From JAGVPT01 sp964642725 (lineage in GTDB: Bacteria > Bacteroidota > Ignavibacteria > UBA10030 > UBA8401): a stretch of 64,000 nucleotides of DNA. The DNA lies in NCBI GenBank assembly GCA_964642725.1, contig CAZXQG010000016.1:3171-67170 (forward strand), in the 5' to 3' direction. Each line of letters opens with the position of its first letter. The first letter of the stretch is position 1. Below the pieces are notes generated by a model. It made no database searches. It was not told the origin of the DNA and worked only from the letters and a program-made list of their open reading frames with translations. This document shows positions 9,567-18,599 of the stretch, piece by piece. The translations under genes and the position numbers were made by a program.

Positions 9567-10688
9567 ATGGAATATCCAGAACCGACGCTATTAGTAGTTG
9601 ATGATACTGAAGACAATCTAGACCTCTTGGAATTTGCTCTAAAGCGGAAGCCGATCAAGATGCTTCGCGCCTCGAGCGGCCGTCAATGTTTAACGATCGC
9701 CCAGGAAAAGAATCCTGACGTGATCCTTCTTGACATTCAAATGCCCGAAATGGACGGATTTGAAACGCTGATGCATTTGCGGGCCAACCCGGTCACGGCA
9801 AAAATTCCAGTCATTTTTCTTACTGCCCAGCGGAAAGATGCGAGCAGCATTGAACAGGGGCTGGAACTCGGCGCAGACGAATATTTGACGAAGCCGATCG
9901 ATACCGAAGAACTGCTCGTGCGGACAAAAATGCTTGTGCGTTTGAAACGGGCGGAATCGGAGCTTGAGCGGACGAAAGCCGACTTTATGGCGATGCTCGT
10001 TCACGATTTGCGAAGCCCGTTGAACGGCATCAAGAGCGTGATTGATTTCTACCGGGAGATCCGGGACCAAGACAAGCAGTTTTCAACGGAACAACTGAGT
10101 TTACTCGACACCGCCGGCGATTCGGCACGGCGGATGCTTGAGTTGATCAACGATATTCTCGACCTCTCCAAATTTGAAGCCGGCAACATGACGCTGGACA
10201 AACAGAAGATAGCCCTTTCCATTATCCTCGATACGGTTTGCCGCGAGACCGGCCTTCAATTCAAGCAGAAAAATATTTCCGTCATCAAACAGTACGGCGA
10301 AAAATTGCCCGAAGTTTTTGTCGATGCGGAGAAGATTGCGCAGGTTGCAATGAACCTCCTCAGCAATGCAATGAAGTTTACCAAAAGCGGCGGCTCGGTA
10401 ACGATCGCAAGCTCGTTAGTCTCCGAATCTTCCGATGCCGCTTCCGAGTACAAAACTTTTGTCAAAGTGAGCGTGACCGATACCGGCATCGGAATTCCGG
10501 CAGAGGAAATTCCACTGCTCTTCGAGCGTTACAAACAAGTGTCTACCGCAAAGAGGACAAGACAAAAAGGAACAGGGCTCGGCCTCTCGATCTGCAAGTT
10601 GATTGTTCAGTCCCACGGCGGGAAGATGAGTGTTGAAAGCGAAGTCGGCAAATACACGACGTTTCATTTCACGTTGCCGGTTGAATAG
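9567..10688 (+). CDS. Receiver-histidine kinase fusion (REC-HisKA-HATPase)
   Basis: A 373-residue soluble protein. The N-terminal receiver has Asp56 in LLDIQMPEMDGF and a Lys-Pro switch (LTKPIDTEEL). A short coiled coil leads to HisKA with His146 in MLVHDLRSPLNGIK, then a full ATPase domain (LLSNAMKF, DTGIGIPAEE, GTGLGLSICK). With no sensor or membrane segment, kinase activity is probably set by phosphorylation of its own receiver, as in other REC-HK fusions. The start ATG has AAAGGGAGAG upstream. It follows the hybrid kinase by 26 bases and precedes a second REC-HK by 36, so one transcript is likely. Confidence 0.92.
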   Translation: MEYPEPTLLVVDDTEDNLDLLEFALKRKPIKMLRASSGRQCLTIAQEKNPDVILLDIQMPEMDGFETLMHLRANPVTAKIPVIFLTAQRKDASSIEQGLELGADEYLTKPIDTEELLVRTKMLVRLKRAESELERTKADFMAMLVHDLRSPLNGIKSVIDFYREIRDQDKQFSTEQLSLLDTAGDSARRMLELINDILDLSKFEAGNMTLDKQKIALSIILDTVCRETGLQFKQKNISVIKQYGEKLPEVFVDAEKIAQVAMNLLSNAMKFTKSGGSVTIASSLVSESSDAASEYKTFVKVSVTDTGIGIPAEEIPLLFERYKQVSTAKRTRQKGTGLGLSICKLIVQSHGGKMSVESEVGKYTTFHFTLPVE

Positions 10689-10724
10689 ATAACATTATTC
10701 CTACAAAACCATGAGTGAACTCGT

Positions 10725-11819
10725 ATGAAAGATAGAATCCTTGTTGTAGATGACGAAGCCAGTCTTCAAATGACCCTCAAGCTCCGTCTTCAGGCGGCCG
10801 ATTTCGAAGTCCAGGTGGCGGAGGACGGAGAGGAGGCCCTTGCAATTCTCAAGAAGGGGACGGTCGACCTTGTTCTCTTGGACATTAATATGCCCAAGAT
10901 GGACGGCATTGAAACACTCGGCCACATTACGAGGGAATATCCCTGGACAGAGATCATCATGCTGACAGGGTTCGCGGATTTTTCAACAGCGATCGAATGC
11001 CTCAAGAAGGGTGCAAAAGATTATCTGGTCAAGCCGATCGAGATGACTGAACTGATAACGCGCGTGAAAGCGACGCTCCGGGCGAAGACATCGGAGCGCG
11101 CATTTCGCGATTTGCAGCAACGGTACATGTCAACGTTTTTCCACGATTTGCTTGGACCTCTGACAACCGTCGATTCCACGGTGGAGCACCTCATCGAAGG
11201 GAAATCCGGCACGGTGTCGAAAGAACAAGCGTTGTTGCTTCGGTACGCCGGAGAGCTTACGGAGAAGATGACCCAGCGCGTCAAAGAGATGATTGACCTT
11301 TCCCAGTTTGAAGCAGGGCTGGTCGTCATCGACCGGAGGCCCGTCGACATCCCGATCTTTGCCGAAATGATGTGTGCCCGGTACGAGATTTTGGCAAAGG
11401 CAAAAGATATTAAACTGGTCAAAAAGATCGACAAGGACCTGCCGGCCGTGAATTTCGATTTCGATAAAATTGCGCAGGTTTTCAACAACATCTTTGACAA
11501 CGCCATCAAGTATTCGCTCCGTGAGGGATTCATTTCCGTTACCGTATCCAAAAAAGTGCAAGAGGAAATGGGGCTGAAGAAAGAGTTCATCGTTTTCTCG
11601 ATAAAGGACAATGGCATAGGAATCCGGCCGGACGAACTTCCGCTTGTCTTCAACAAGTATAAAGAACAGCTTGCGACAAAACCCGCCGACCTGAAAACCA
11701 CGGTGCTCGGACTTGCGATTTCACGGCACATTGTCGAAGCGCATGGCGGCAAGATATGGGTCGATTCGGAGGTCGGCAAAGGGAGCACATTCAACTTTTC
11801 TCTGCCGGTGAACGCCTGA
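10725..11819 (+). CDS. Receiver-histidine kinase fusion with variant H-box
   Basis: A 364-residue protein with the same architecture as its upstream neighbour but clearly diverged. The receiver is NtrC-like, with Asp53 (LLDINMPKMDGI) and the switch LVKPIEMTEL. The HisKA segment carries His140 in FFHDLLGPLTTVDS, where the usual Arg-x-Pro after the histidine is replaced by Leu-Gly-Pro. The ATPase domain has a clear N-box (NIFDNAIKY) and DNGIGIRPDE, but the second glycine box reads TTVLGLAISR, weaker than the normal GTGLGL. Reduced kinase or mainly phosphatase activity is possible (inference). It lies 36 bases after the first REC-HK. Confidence 0.88.
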   Translation: MKDRILVVDDEASLQMTLKLRLQAADFEVQVAEDGEEALAILKKGTVDLVLLDINMPKMDGIETLGHITREYPWTEIIMLTGFADFSTAIECLKKGAKDYLVKPIEMTELITRVKATLRAKTSERAFRDLQQRYMSTFFHDLLGPLTTVDSTVEHLIEGKSGTVSKEQALLLRYAGELTEKMTQRVKEMIDLSQFEAGLVVIDRRPVDIPIFAEMMCARYEILAKAKDIKLVKKIDKDLPAVNFDFDKIAQVFNNIFDNAIKYSLREGFISVTVSKKVQEEMGLKKEFIVFSIKDNGIGIRPDELPLVFNKYKEQLATKPADLKTTVLGLAISRHIVEAHGGKIWVDSEVGKGSTFNFSLPVNA

Positions 11820-11888
11820 TCGCTGAAGTGAATACAAAATTGTCTTTCATCATTGCATTCACACGTGTAGGGTCGTAGACAGGATTTC

Positions 11889-12608
11889 ATGAACCAGAAA
11901 GCAAATCCAGAAACTGTTCAGTTCAAATATACATTTGAGTTCGAAAACGGCGACGTTAAGGTTTTCGAGGTTTCGCTGGATGCTGCTACGCTGGAACTTG
12001 TCCAGGAAAAGGACATTCCGAAACCTGAATGGACGAAGTTGAGCTTCTACCCGTGCGACCATTGTCCCCTTGCCCTTCAATCCGAATACTGTCCTGTTGC
12101 CGTCAACCTGTCCCAGATCGTCACAGAATTTAAAGATTCGGTGTCACACGAACGAACGCGTGTGACTGTCGAGACGCCCGAACGGACGTATATGAAAGAC
12201 ACTACTGTTCAGAAAGGGCTGAGCTCGATCATCGGCATATACATGGTCACAAGCAGCTGTCCGGTGATGGACAAGCTCAGGCCGATGGTGAGATTTCATC
12301 TTCCGTTTGCAACTCCGACGGAAACGTTGTTCCGGACCGTCTCGACGTATCTGACAGGGCAGTTCTTAGTGATGAGGGACGGGAAGGAGCCCGACTGGAA
12401 CATGGACAAACTCGTCGAGCTCTATAAATCCGTCTCGGCCGTAAACAAAGGAATGTCGCGCAGAATTTCAAACGCCTCTATCAAAGACGCAAACGTTAAT
12501 GCTGTCATCATCCTTCATTCGTTCGGCGATGCGGTTCCGTATTTTATCGAAAATGGGCTGGACGAGATCAAACACTTTTTCGATATTTACACGAAGGACA
12601 ACCACTGA
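11889..12608 (+). CDS. Uncharacterised Cys-containing protein of the signalling cluster
   Basis: A 239-residue soluble protein of unknown function. The first 45 residues form a beta-rich segment (QFKYTFEFENGDVKVFEV). A cysteine group C56-x2-C59-x8-C68 (YPCDHCPLALQSEYCPVA) and a further Cys124 in TSSCPVMD could bind a metal or an iron-sulfur cluster. The rest is helical. There is no signal peptide. It follows the last kinase by about 70 bases on the same strand and may be the effector of the relay. I recognise the pattern as that of a conserved uncharacterised family, but I do not assign a function. Confidence 0.7.
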   Translation: MNQKANPETVQFKYTFEFENGDVKVFEVSLDAATLELVQEKDIPKPEWTKLSFYPCDHCPLALQSEYCPVAVNLSQIVTEFKDSVSHERTRVTVETPERTYMKDTTVQKGLSSIIGIYMVTSSCPVMDKLRPMVRFHLPFATPTETLFRTVSTYLTGQFLVMRDGKEPDWNMDKLVELYKSVSAVNKGMSRRISNASIKDANVNAVIILHSFGDAVPYFIENGLDEIKHFFDIYTKDNH

Positions 12609-12749
12609 GTACTGTGCAGAAAGATGCCGCGGACAAAACAGAGTGACCGGCCGGAATTGAAAAAGTAACGTGGCATCTGCATCCTTGGTTTCGTATATTT
12701 TCCCCCACCCGTTGCAACATAGCATTATCCACTAACCGGAGCGTACTGA

Positions 12750-14255
12750 ATGGCAAACAACCTTTTCGCAAAAAAACCTCTCTCGCTGCTTCTTGAAGAG
12801 ATGAAAGGAGAAAACCGGCTGCGCCGCGTCCTCGGACCGGTCACGCTTACGAGTCTCGGCGTAGGAGCAATTATCGGAACGGGGATTTTCGTCCTCACCG
12901 GCGTTGCAGCCCACGATAAAGCGGGTCCCGGACTTATTCTTTCTTTTGCGGCCGCCGGAGTCGCGTGCGTGTTCGCCGCATTGTGCTACGCTGAATTTGC
13001 ATCGATGGCCCCCGTTGCCGGTTCTGCATACACGTATGCGTATGCGACGCTCGGAGAGCTTTTTGCATGGATTATCGGATGGGATCTCGTACTCGAGTAT
13101 GCCGTTGGGTCTTCAACGGTGGCGCACGGGTGGTCAGCGCACTTTCAAGACTTGTTAAAGAGTTTCGGAATCATCATTCCGTATTCTTTTGCAAACGCCC
13201 CGTTCGATTTTAATCTCGACACGGGGCATTTTTTTGCTACCGGTGCGTTCTTCGACGTGCCGGCAATTCTCATCACCGCAGCTATTACAACGATTCTCGT
13301 CATCGGCATCAGGGAAAGTGCCAGATTTAATACGGGGATGGTTATTGTGAAGCTCGCGATCGTTCTTTTTGTGATCGTTGTCGGGGCGTTCTACGTCGAC
13401 CCGGCGAACTGGCATCCCTTCGCACCGTTCGGATATACAGGAATAAGTTTCTTCGGCCATACATTGTTCGGACAGACGGGAGCGAGCGGTGCGCCGGTAG
13501 GCGTGCTTGCGGGGGCGGCGATTATTTTCTTCGCGTATATCGGGTTCGATTCGGTTTCCACGCACGCTGAGGAAGCAAAAAACCCGCGGCGCGATGTCCC
13601 CATCGGAATTATCGCTTCCTTGATCATTTGTACAGTCCTCTATATAGTAGTATCCGCGATCCTGACGGGAATGGTGCCGTACGATAAGATTGATATCAAT
13701 GCTCCCGTTGCCAATGCGTTTGCACAAAAGGGATTGCCGTGGGCCAGGCGTATCATCGATGTCGGCGCAATTACCGGCATTACCTCCGTGCTGTTGGTGA
13801 TGATGCTCAGCCAGCCCCGCGTATTGCTTGCGATGGCACGCGATGGATTGGTGCCCACGAATTTCTTTGGAGCTGTCCATGATAAGTTCCGGACTCCCTG
13901 GAAGGCGACAATTCTCACGGGCGTATTCGTTGCGGCAATGGCGGCATTTCTTCCTTTGCGCATCCTCGCCGAGTTGACCAACATCGGCACACTGCTGGCA
14001 TTCGTCATCGTTTGCACGGCTGTGCTTATTATGCGCCGGACCAACCCGGACGCCGTCCGTCCGTTTCGTGCGCCGTTTGTTCCCCTTGTTCCGATTCTGG
14101 GGATTCTCAGCTGCCTGTTGTTGATGTTCTCACTGCCGGCGGAGAACTGGTATCGGTTAATCATCTGGCTGGGGCTAGGTTTCATCATTTATTTCGGTTA
14201 CGGCCGGCACAACAGCGTAATGGCAAAAATCCGGGCGGCGGAAGCCCGTAAGTAA
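12750..14255 (+). CDS. APC-superfamily amino-acid permease (CAT/YfnA-like)
   Basis: A 501-residue inner-membrane transporter with about 12-13 predicted helices. The first helix carries the APC substrate-binding loop GVGAIIGTGIFVLTG, followed by the FAALCYAEFASMAPVAGSAY segment of helix 3. The helix 6 region (AAIIFFAYIGFDSVSTHAEEAKNPRRD) is diagnostic of cationic-amino-acid-transporter-like bacterial permeases. They move amino acids by proton symport or exchange; which amino acid cannot be told. The upstream ATCCACTAACCGGAGCG provides a Shine-Dalgarno. The gene following at 14304 is probably in the same transcript. Confidence 0.93.
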   Translation: MANNLFAKKPLSLLLEEMKGENRLRRVLGPVTLTSLGVGAIIGTGIFVLTGVAAHDKAGPGLILSFAAAGVACVFAALCYAEFASMAPVAGSAYTYAYATLGELFAWIIGWDLVLEYAVGSSTVAHGWSAHFQDLLKSFGIIIPYSFANAPFDFNLDTGHFFATGAFFDVPAILITAAITTILVIGIRESARFNTGMVIVKLAIVLFVIVVGAFYVDPANWHPFAPFGYTGISFFGHTLFGQTGASGAPVGVLAGAAIIFFAYIGFDSVSTHAEEAKNPRRDVPIGIIASLIICTVLYIVVSAILTGMVPYDKIDINAPVANAFAQKGLPWARRIIDVGAITGITSVLLVMMLSQPRVLLAMARDGLVPTNFFGAVHDKFRTPWKATILTGVFVAAMAAFLPLRILAELTNIGTLLAFVIVCTAVLIMRRTNPDAVRPFRAPFVPLVPILGILSCLLLMFSLPAENWYRLIIWLGLGFIIYFGYGRHNSVMAKIRAAEARK

Positions 14256-14303
14256 ACTCTAAACAACCATTCAATCATCAGTAGCCTTACAAGGAGATTC
14301 ATC

Positions 14304-14864
14304 ATGACACAACTGCACTTCCTCTGGCTCCCGATTTTGCTGTCGTCTGCGATCGTCTTCATCGTGAGTTCCATCATTCATATGATCTCCCCGTGGCACA
14401 AGAATGACTATCCAAAATTGCCGAACGAAGAAAAAGTTTTGGATGCGCTCCGGCCGTTAGAGATTCCCCCCGGCGAATACATGATGCCCCGCCCTTCAAA
14501 TAGAGAAGAGATGAAGTCGCCTGAATTTGCCGAGAAGATAAAAAGGGGACCGACCGTGTTGATGACGGTTTGGGGGAAGGGTTCAATATCCATGGGGAAG
14601 AACCTTGTTTTGTGGTTCATCTACACGGCAGTAATGGGCGTGTTCGCTGCCTATGTGACCGGACGCGCATTGCCCATCGGTGCAACGTACCTTCACGTTT
14701 TCCGGTTCGCCGGAGCTACAACGTTCCTTGGGTATTCCGCTGCGCTTTGGCAATCGTCGATCTGGTATAACAAACCCTGGAGCATAACCATCAAGACAAC
14801 GGTTGACGGGTTGATCTATGCGCTTTTGACAGCGGGCGTTTTCGGATGGCTCTGGCCGCAGTAA
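14304..14864 (+). CDS. Small membrane protein of unknown function
   Basis: A 186-residue protein with one N-terminal membrane helix (residues 8-28), a soluble Pro-rich middle segment (PPGEYMMPRPSNREEMKSP) and three C-terminal membrane helices. The AAGGAGA Shine-Dalgarno at 14290-14296 is strong. It starts 48 bases after the permease stop, so the two are probably cotranscribed. The end WYNKPWSITIKTTVDGLIYALLTAG resembles a conserved hypothetical membrane family, but I cannot give a function. Confidence 0.75.
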   Translation: MTQLHFLWLPILLSSAIVFIVSSIIHMISPWHKNDYPKLPNEEKVLDALRPLEIPPGEYMMPRPSNREEMKSPEFAEKIKRGPTVLMTVWGKGSISMGKNLVLWFIYTAVMGVFAAYVTGRALPIGATYLHVFRFAGATTFLGYSAALWQSSIWYNKPWSITIKTTVDGLIYALLTAGVFGWLWPQ

Positions 14865-14882
14865 TTTCGTACCGATACATCG

Positions 14883-14956
14883 CTCCCTCGCTTTCCCCCT
14901 CCGATCGGTGAGGGAAAATGCCTTCCCCATCTGCGAGGGGAGATTGAGGCGGGCTG
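14883..14956. repeat. Paired short hairpins (dispersed palindromic repeat type)
   Basis: Two adjacent inverted repeats, CCCTCCGATCGGTGAGGG and CCCCATCTGCGAGGGG, lie just after the membrane protein gene. They look like the 'ccctctccgaagagaggg' class of bacterial palindromic repeats. No T tract follows, so they are not a typical terminator. Confidence 0.4.
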
Positions 14957-15050
14957 CAAAAGCACAATGTCTTTTTATGGAAACGGCATTAGAGCTTTCT
15001 AGGAAGCCGATTTAACAGGGATCGGCCTGAAAGCGAACTGCAGGAATACC

Positions 15051-17300
15051 GTGAAAAAATCTATCCCTTCATTTGCTATTTTCCTCGTCTCTCTTACTAC
15101 TATAGTATTTTCTGCCAAAGCGCAAGACCGGACAATCGATTTTGTCGATCCAAGAATTGGTGCTTCGGGGGATGATAGCAACTGTGAGATTGGACCGCAG
15201 CTTCCTTTCGGCTCGATCAACCCCGGGCCGCAAACGCCCAATTCAAATCAAAACGGATACAACCCAAATCAGCCTATCCGCGGATTTGGACAATTGCATG
15301 TTAGTGGAATAGGATGGGGAAAATACGGCCAGGTTTTTGTATCGCCGCAAATAGGATTGGCAGTTGGGGAGACCGAGCACGATTCCCCCAAATCCAGCGA
15401 ACTAGTCCGCCCTAATCGATACGGAGTTACTCTTACACGGTATAATGTAAGAGCCGAAATCGCGCCCGCACACCACGCTGCCATTTATCGCTTCACGTTT
15501 CCGGAAACAAACGACGGTAATATCCTCATCGACATCACACACAACATCCCGCTCGACATTGTTCCATACGTCGGAGGAAAAGTTTCCGAGGGACAGGTCA
15601 GAATCGACACCGCCAGCCGTCAGATTTCGGGATACGGAAGGTACGCAGGCGGTTTTGGTGCCGGAGCGTACAATGTCTATTTCTGCGCCGCCTTTAACAG
15701 CGATCCTGCCGGCTTCGGAACATGGATCAATGGGAAAATTTCATTCGCCAATAAGGGAGAATCTCTGAGACAGGTGAACGATCGCGTCGGTGCATTTTTT
15801 AAATTTCATGCCAGAGCCGGCGTTCCGGTCTTCATGAAGATCGCTGTCTCGTTCAAGAGTATTGAACAAGCCCAGCATTGGATCGAGAATGAGATTCCCG
15901 GGTGGGATTTTGAAAAGATCTGTGAGGCAGCCGAAACGGCATGGAGCAACGCGCTCGGAAAAATTCAGATCGAAGGAGGAGATGCGACTGCAAGAACAAA
16001 ATTCTATACCGCACTCTATCACACTATGCTCATGCCGCGCAATCGTACCGGCGACCTTCCCGGCTTTGCGGATACGGCTGAGGTATGGGACGACCAATAT
16101 GCAGTGTGGGATACGTGGAGGACGCTGTACCCGTTGATGACGTTCATTCAGCCGGATATGGTCCGGGGCAACATCCGCTCATTTATCGAACGGCTGAAAA
16201 AAAACGGCATGGTAAAAGATGCCTTCATCGGCGGTGTCGACATGATTGAAGAACAAGGAGGCAACAATGTCGATAACATCATTGCGGATGCATGTGTAAA
16301 GGGTGTAGGTGGTATACAGTGGAATGACGCGTACGCTGTCGTGAAGCATAACGCGGAGCACGACAGAATTGGATTTCAGGGGTTCGGAAATTCCGGCGTC
16401 GTCGATTCCACCATGGCAAGCTATATTGTCCGCGGATGGATTCCAGCCGGCGTTATGTCCTGTTCCAAGACGCTCGAATACGCCTACAACGATTTTTGTG
16501 CTGCTGAGATCGCTCGTTCATTGAACCATCAGGAAGATTTTGTAAATTATTTGACGCGGAGTAAACAATGGATTAGTCTTTGGAATCCAGACGCCGCAAG
16601 CGACGGATTCAAAGGATTCGTGGCGCCCAAAAAATCTAACGGTGAATGGGTTCCCATCGACCCGAAGCGTCACTGGGAATCGTGGAAAGAATATTTCTAT
16701 GAAGGAAGTTCATGGACATATTCGTATTTTGTCCCGCACCAATTCGCAACCCTGGTGAAGATATCGGGAGGAAAAGAAATTTTTGCTACGAAGCTCGAGC
16801 ACGGATTAGCGGACAGTCTCATTGATTTTTCAAACGAGCCGGCGTTTCTTGCCGTTCAATCGTTCCAGTATGCCGGCCGCCCGGACCTTGCCAGTTTCTG
16901 GGTCAAAAAACTGGCACGAGAGGGATTCACTCTCATTGGCGTTCCGGGAAATGACGACAGCGGAGCTATGAGTTCGTGGTACGTTTTTACTGCAATGGGA
17001 TTTTTTCCCAACGCAGGCCAGCCGATATATTATCTGACCGGACCGATGTGGAAAAAAGTTTCCGTTTCGCTGGGGGATGGAAAAACACTTCGGATAGAAG
17101 CACCCGATGCTTCCGAGAAGAACATTTATGTGCAATCGTGCGAAGTAAACGGAAAAAGCTGGAATCATTCATGGATCGGCCACAATACTATAATGAACGG
17201 AGCAACGATAAGGTTTGAAATGGGACCCGTCCCATCGTCCTGGGGACAAAATGATTCAAGCCTTGTCGATGGAGTTGATTTTCTCGTTCATTCAAAATAA
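15051..17300 (+). CDS. GH92-family alpha-mannosidase, exported
   Basis: A 749-residue exported glycosidase of family GH92, calcium-dependent exo-acting alpha-mannosidases that trim N-glycans or related mannans. A signal peptide covers residues 1-24 (IFLVSLTTIVFSAKAQ). The N-terminal beta-sandwich opens with the family's VDPRIG and the catalytic (alpha/alpha)6 barrel follows. Signature segments are YHTMLMPRN, WDDQYAVWDTWRTLYPL and GNDDSGAMSSWYVFTAMGFFP. Length fits the family (about 720-780). The GTG at 15051 follows CAGGAATACC. Mannose-linkage specificity cannot be predicted. No SusC/SusD pair or regulator adjoins, so this is not a classical polysaccharide utilisation locus. Confidence 0.93.
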   Translation: MKKSIPSFAIFLVSLTTIVFSAKAQDRTIDFVDPRIGASGDDSNCEIGPQLPFGSINPGPQTPNSNQNGYNPNQPIRGFGQLHVSGIGWGKYGQVFVSPQIGLAVGETEHDSPKSSELVRPNRYGVTLTRYNVRAEIAPAHHAAIYRFTFPETNDGNILIDITHNIPLDIVPYVGGKVSEGQVRIDTASRQISGYGRYAGGFGAGAYNVYFCAAFNSDPAGFGTWINGKISFANKGESLRQVNDRVGAFFKFHARAGVPVFMKIAVSFKSIEQAQHWIENEIPGWDFEKICEAAETAWSNALGKIQIEGGDATARTKFYTALYHTMLMPRNRTGDLPGFADTAEVWDDQYAVWDTWRTLYPLMTFIQPDMVRGNIRSFIERLKKNGMVKDAFIGGVDMIEEQGGNNVDNIIADACVKGVGGIQWNDAYAVVKHNAEHDRIGFQGFGNSGVVDSTMASYIVRGWIPAGVMSCSKTLEYAYNDFCAAEIARSLNHQEDFVNYLTRSKQWISLWNPDAASDGFKGFVAPKKSNGEWVPIDPKRHWESWKEYFYEGSSWTYSYFVPHQFATLVKISGGKEIFATKLEHGLADSLIDFSNEPAFLAVQSFQYAGRPDLASFWVKKLAREGFTLIGVPGNDDSGAMSSWYVFTAMGFFPNAGQPIYYLTGPMWKKVSVSLGDGKTLRIEAPDASEKNIYVQSCEVNGKSWNHSWIGHNTIMNGATIRFEMGPVPSSWGQNDSSLVDGVDFLVHSK

Positions 17301-17505
17301 ATAACTGGTTTTATCCGAGAGACGGTTTTCATTGGAATGATTAAAAACGACAATGCGTTACTGCCCAGAGAAGCATAGTCTGGAAGGCTCCTAGGCTTAC
17401 TTATTTTTGCCGGATTTCTGCAACATTTCCGCCCAACTGACCGTATTGTTATTGAGTCAAATTACCGGGACTTCCTTTCACTGACACATTTCCAAGGATT
17501 TTTCA

Positions 17506-18597
17506 ATGAAAAAGAAGATATTCATCTCATCATTCGCAGTGGTAGCGTTAACCGTTGCAGGGGTTCTCTTCTTCGGAAATTCCAAGAGCAGCAAAGACAC
17601 TGAACTTCCGAAAGTAAAAATATCGCGGGGCAACATCATCGATAAAGCTCTCGCCGTCGGCACGATTGAACCGGAGAATGAGATATCCGTAAAGTCAAAA
17701 GTCGGTGGCGTGGTAAAGCAGATCTTTGCAGATGCCGGAACATTTGTGAAGGCGGGAGACCCTTTACTCGAAGTGAAGCCCGACCCGGCGCCGCAGGAGC
17801 TCGCCGACGCAAAAAGAGGAGTGCAGCTCGCGGAAGTCGAAGTTGAGAATGTGTCGAAGGATCTCGCCCGGGAAGAGGCGATGTTTAAGAAGAAAATGAT
17901 CTCGAGCAAAGAATATGAAGACGCCCAGCGCAAGTCTAAAGAAGGCGACCTTCACTTAAAAATTGCCAAGGAGAATCTCGCACTCCTCGAGAGCGGGCGA
18001 GTCGATATTGACAACACCAAAATTGAGTCTATTGTAAAGGCGCCCATCAGCGGGTATGTACTGAGCAAGGCGGTTCAAGTCGGCGACCCGGTGACTCCGT
18101 TGACCACGTACCAGGAAGGAACGGTCTTGATGAAGATGGCGAGCATGGAACGGCTTCTTTTTAAAGGAACCGTGGATGAGATCGATGTCGGCAAATTAAG
18201 AGAAGGGATGGCGACCGAGTTGAAGGTGGGAGCGCTCCCAAGCGACACCATTCAGGGAACACTTCGAAAAATTTCACTGAAAGCAGACAAGAAAGAGAAC
18301 GCGACGGTTTTTGCAATTGAAATTCTCATTCCGAAAACCAGCAACGCAACGTTGCGTGCGGGATACTCGGCGAACGCAAATATCATCATTCAAAAGAAAG
18401 AAAATGTTTTGGTGGTTCCGGAACGCGTTGTAACCTTTAGAAATGATTCGGCGATCGTGAAGCTGGCCCTCGCTGCAGGCAAAGAAGAGCAGCGGGTTAT
18501 TAAAACCGGGCTGAGCGATGCAATTAATATCGAGGTGCTTGATGGATTAAAAGAAGGCGATGAAGTGTTCGAGAAACCGGTCAAGAAAATAGACTAA
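17506..18597 (+). CDS. MacA/HlyD-type periplasmic adaptor of an efflux system
   Basis: A 363-residue membrane-fusion protein. A single N-terminal membrane anchor (residues 4-23) is followed by the lipoyl half-motifs (SKVGGVVKQIFADAGTFVKAGDPLL and VKAPISGYVLSKAVQVGDPV), a hairpin coiled coil (about 85-165), a beta-barrel and the C-terminal membrane-proximal domain (NVLVVPERVVTF). It should link an inner-membrane transporter to an outer-membrane channel. It overlaps closely with the next gene (stop 18597, next start 18600) and forms an operon with two permeases. Confidence 0.9.
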   Translation: MKKKIFISSFAVVALTVAGVLFFGNSKSSKDTELPKVKISRGNIIDKALAVGTIEPENEISVKSKVGGVVKQIFADAGTFVKAGDPLLEVKPDPAPQELADAKRGVQLAEVEVENVSKDLAREEAMFKKKMISSKEYEDAQRKSKEGDLHLKIAKENLALLESGRVDIDNTKIESIVKAPISGYVLSKAVQVGDPVTPLTTYQEGTVLMKMASMERLLFKGTVDEIDVGKLREGMATELKVGALPSDTIQGTLRKISLKADKKENATVFAIEILIPKTSNATLRAGYSANANIIIQKKENVLVVPERVVTFRNDSAIVKLALAAGKEEQRVIKTGLSDAINIEVLDGLKEGDEVFEKPVKKID

Positions 18598-18599
18598 CG

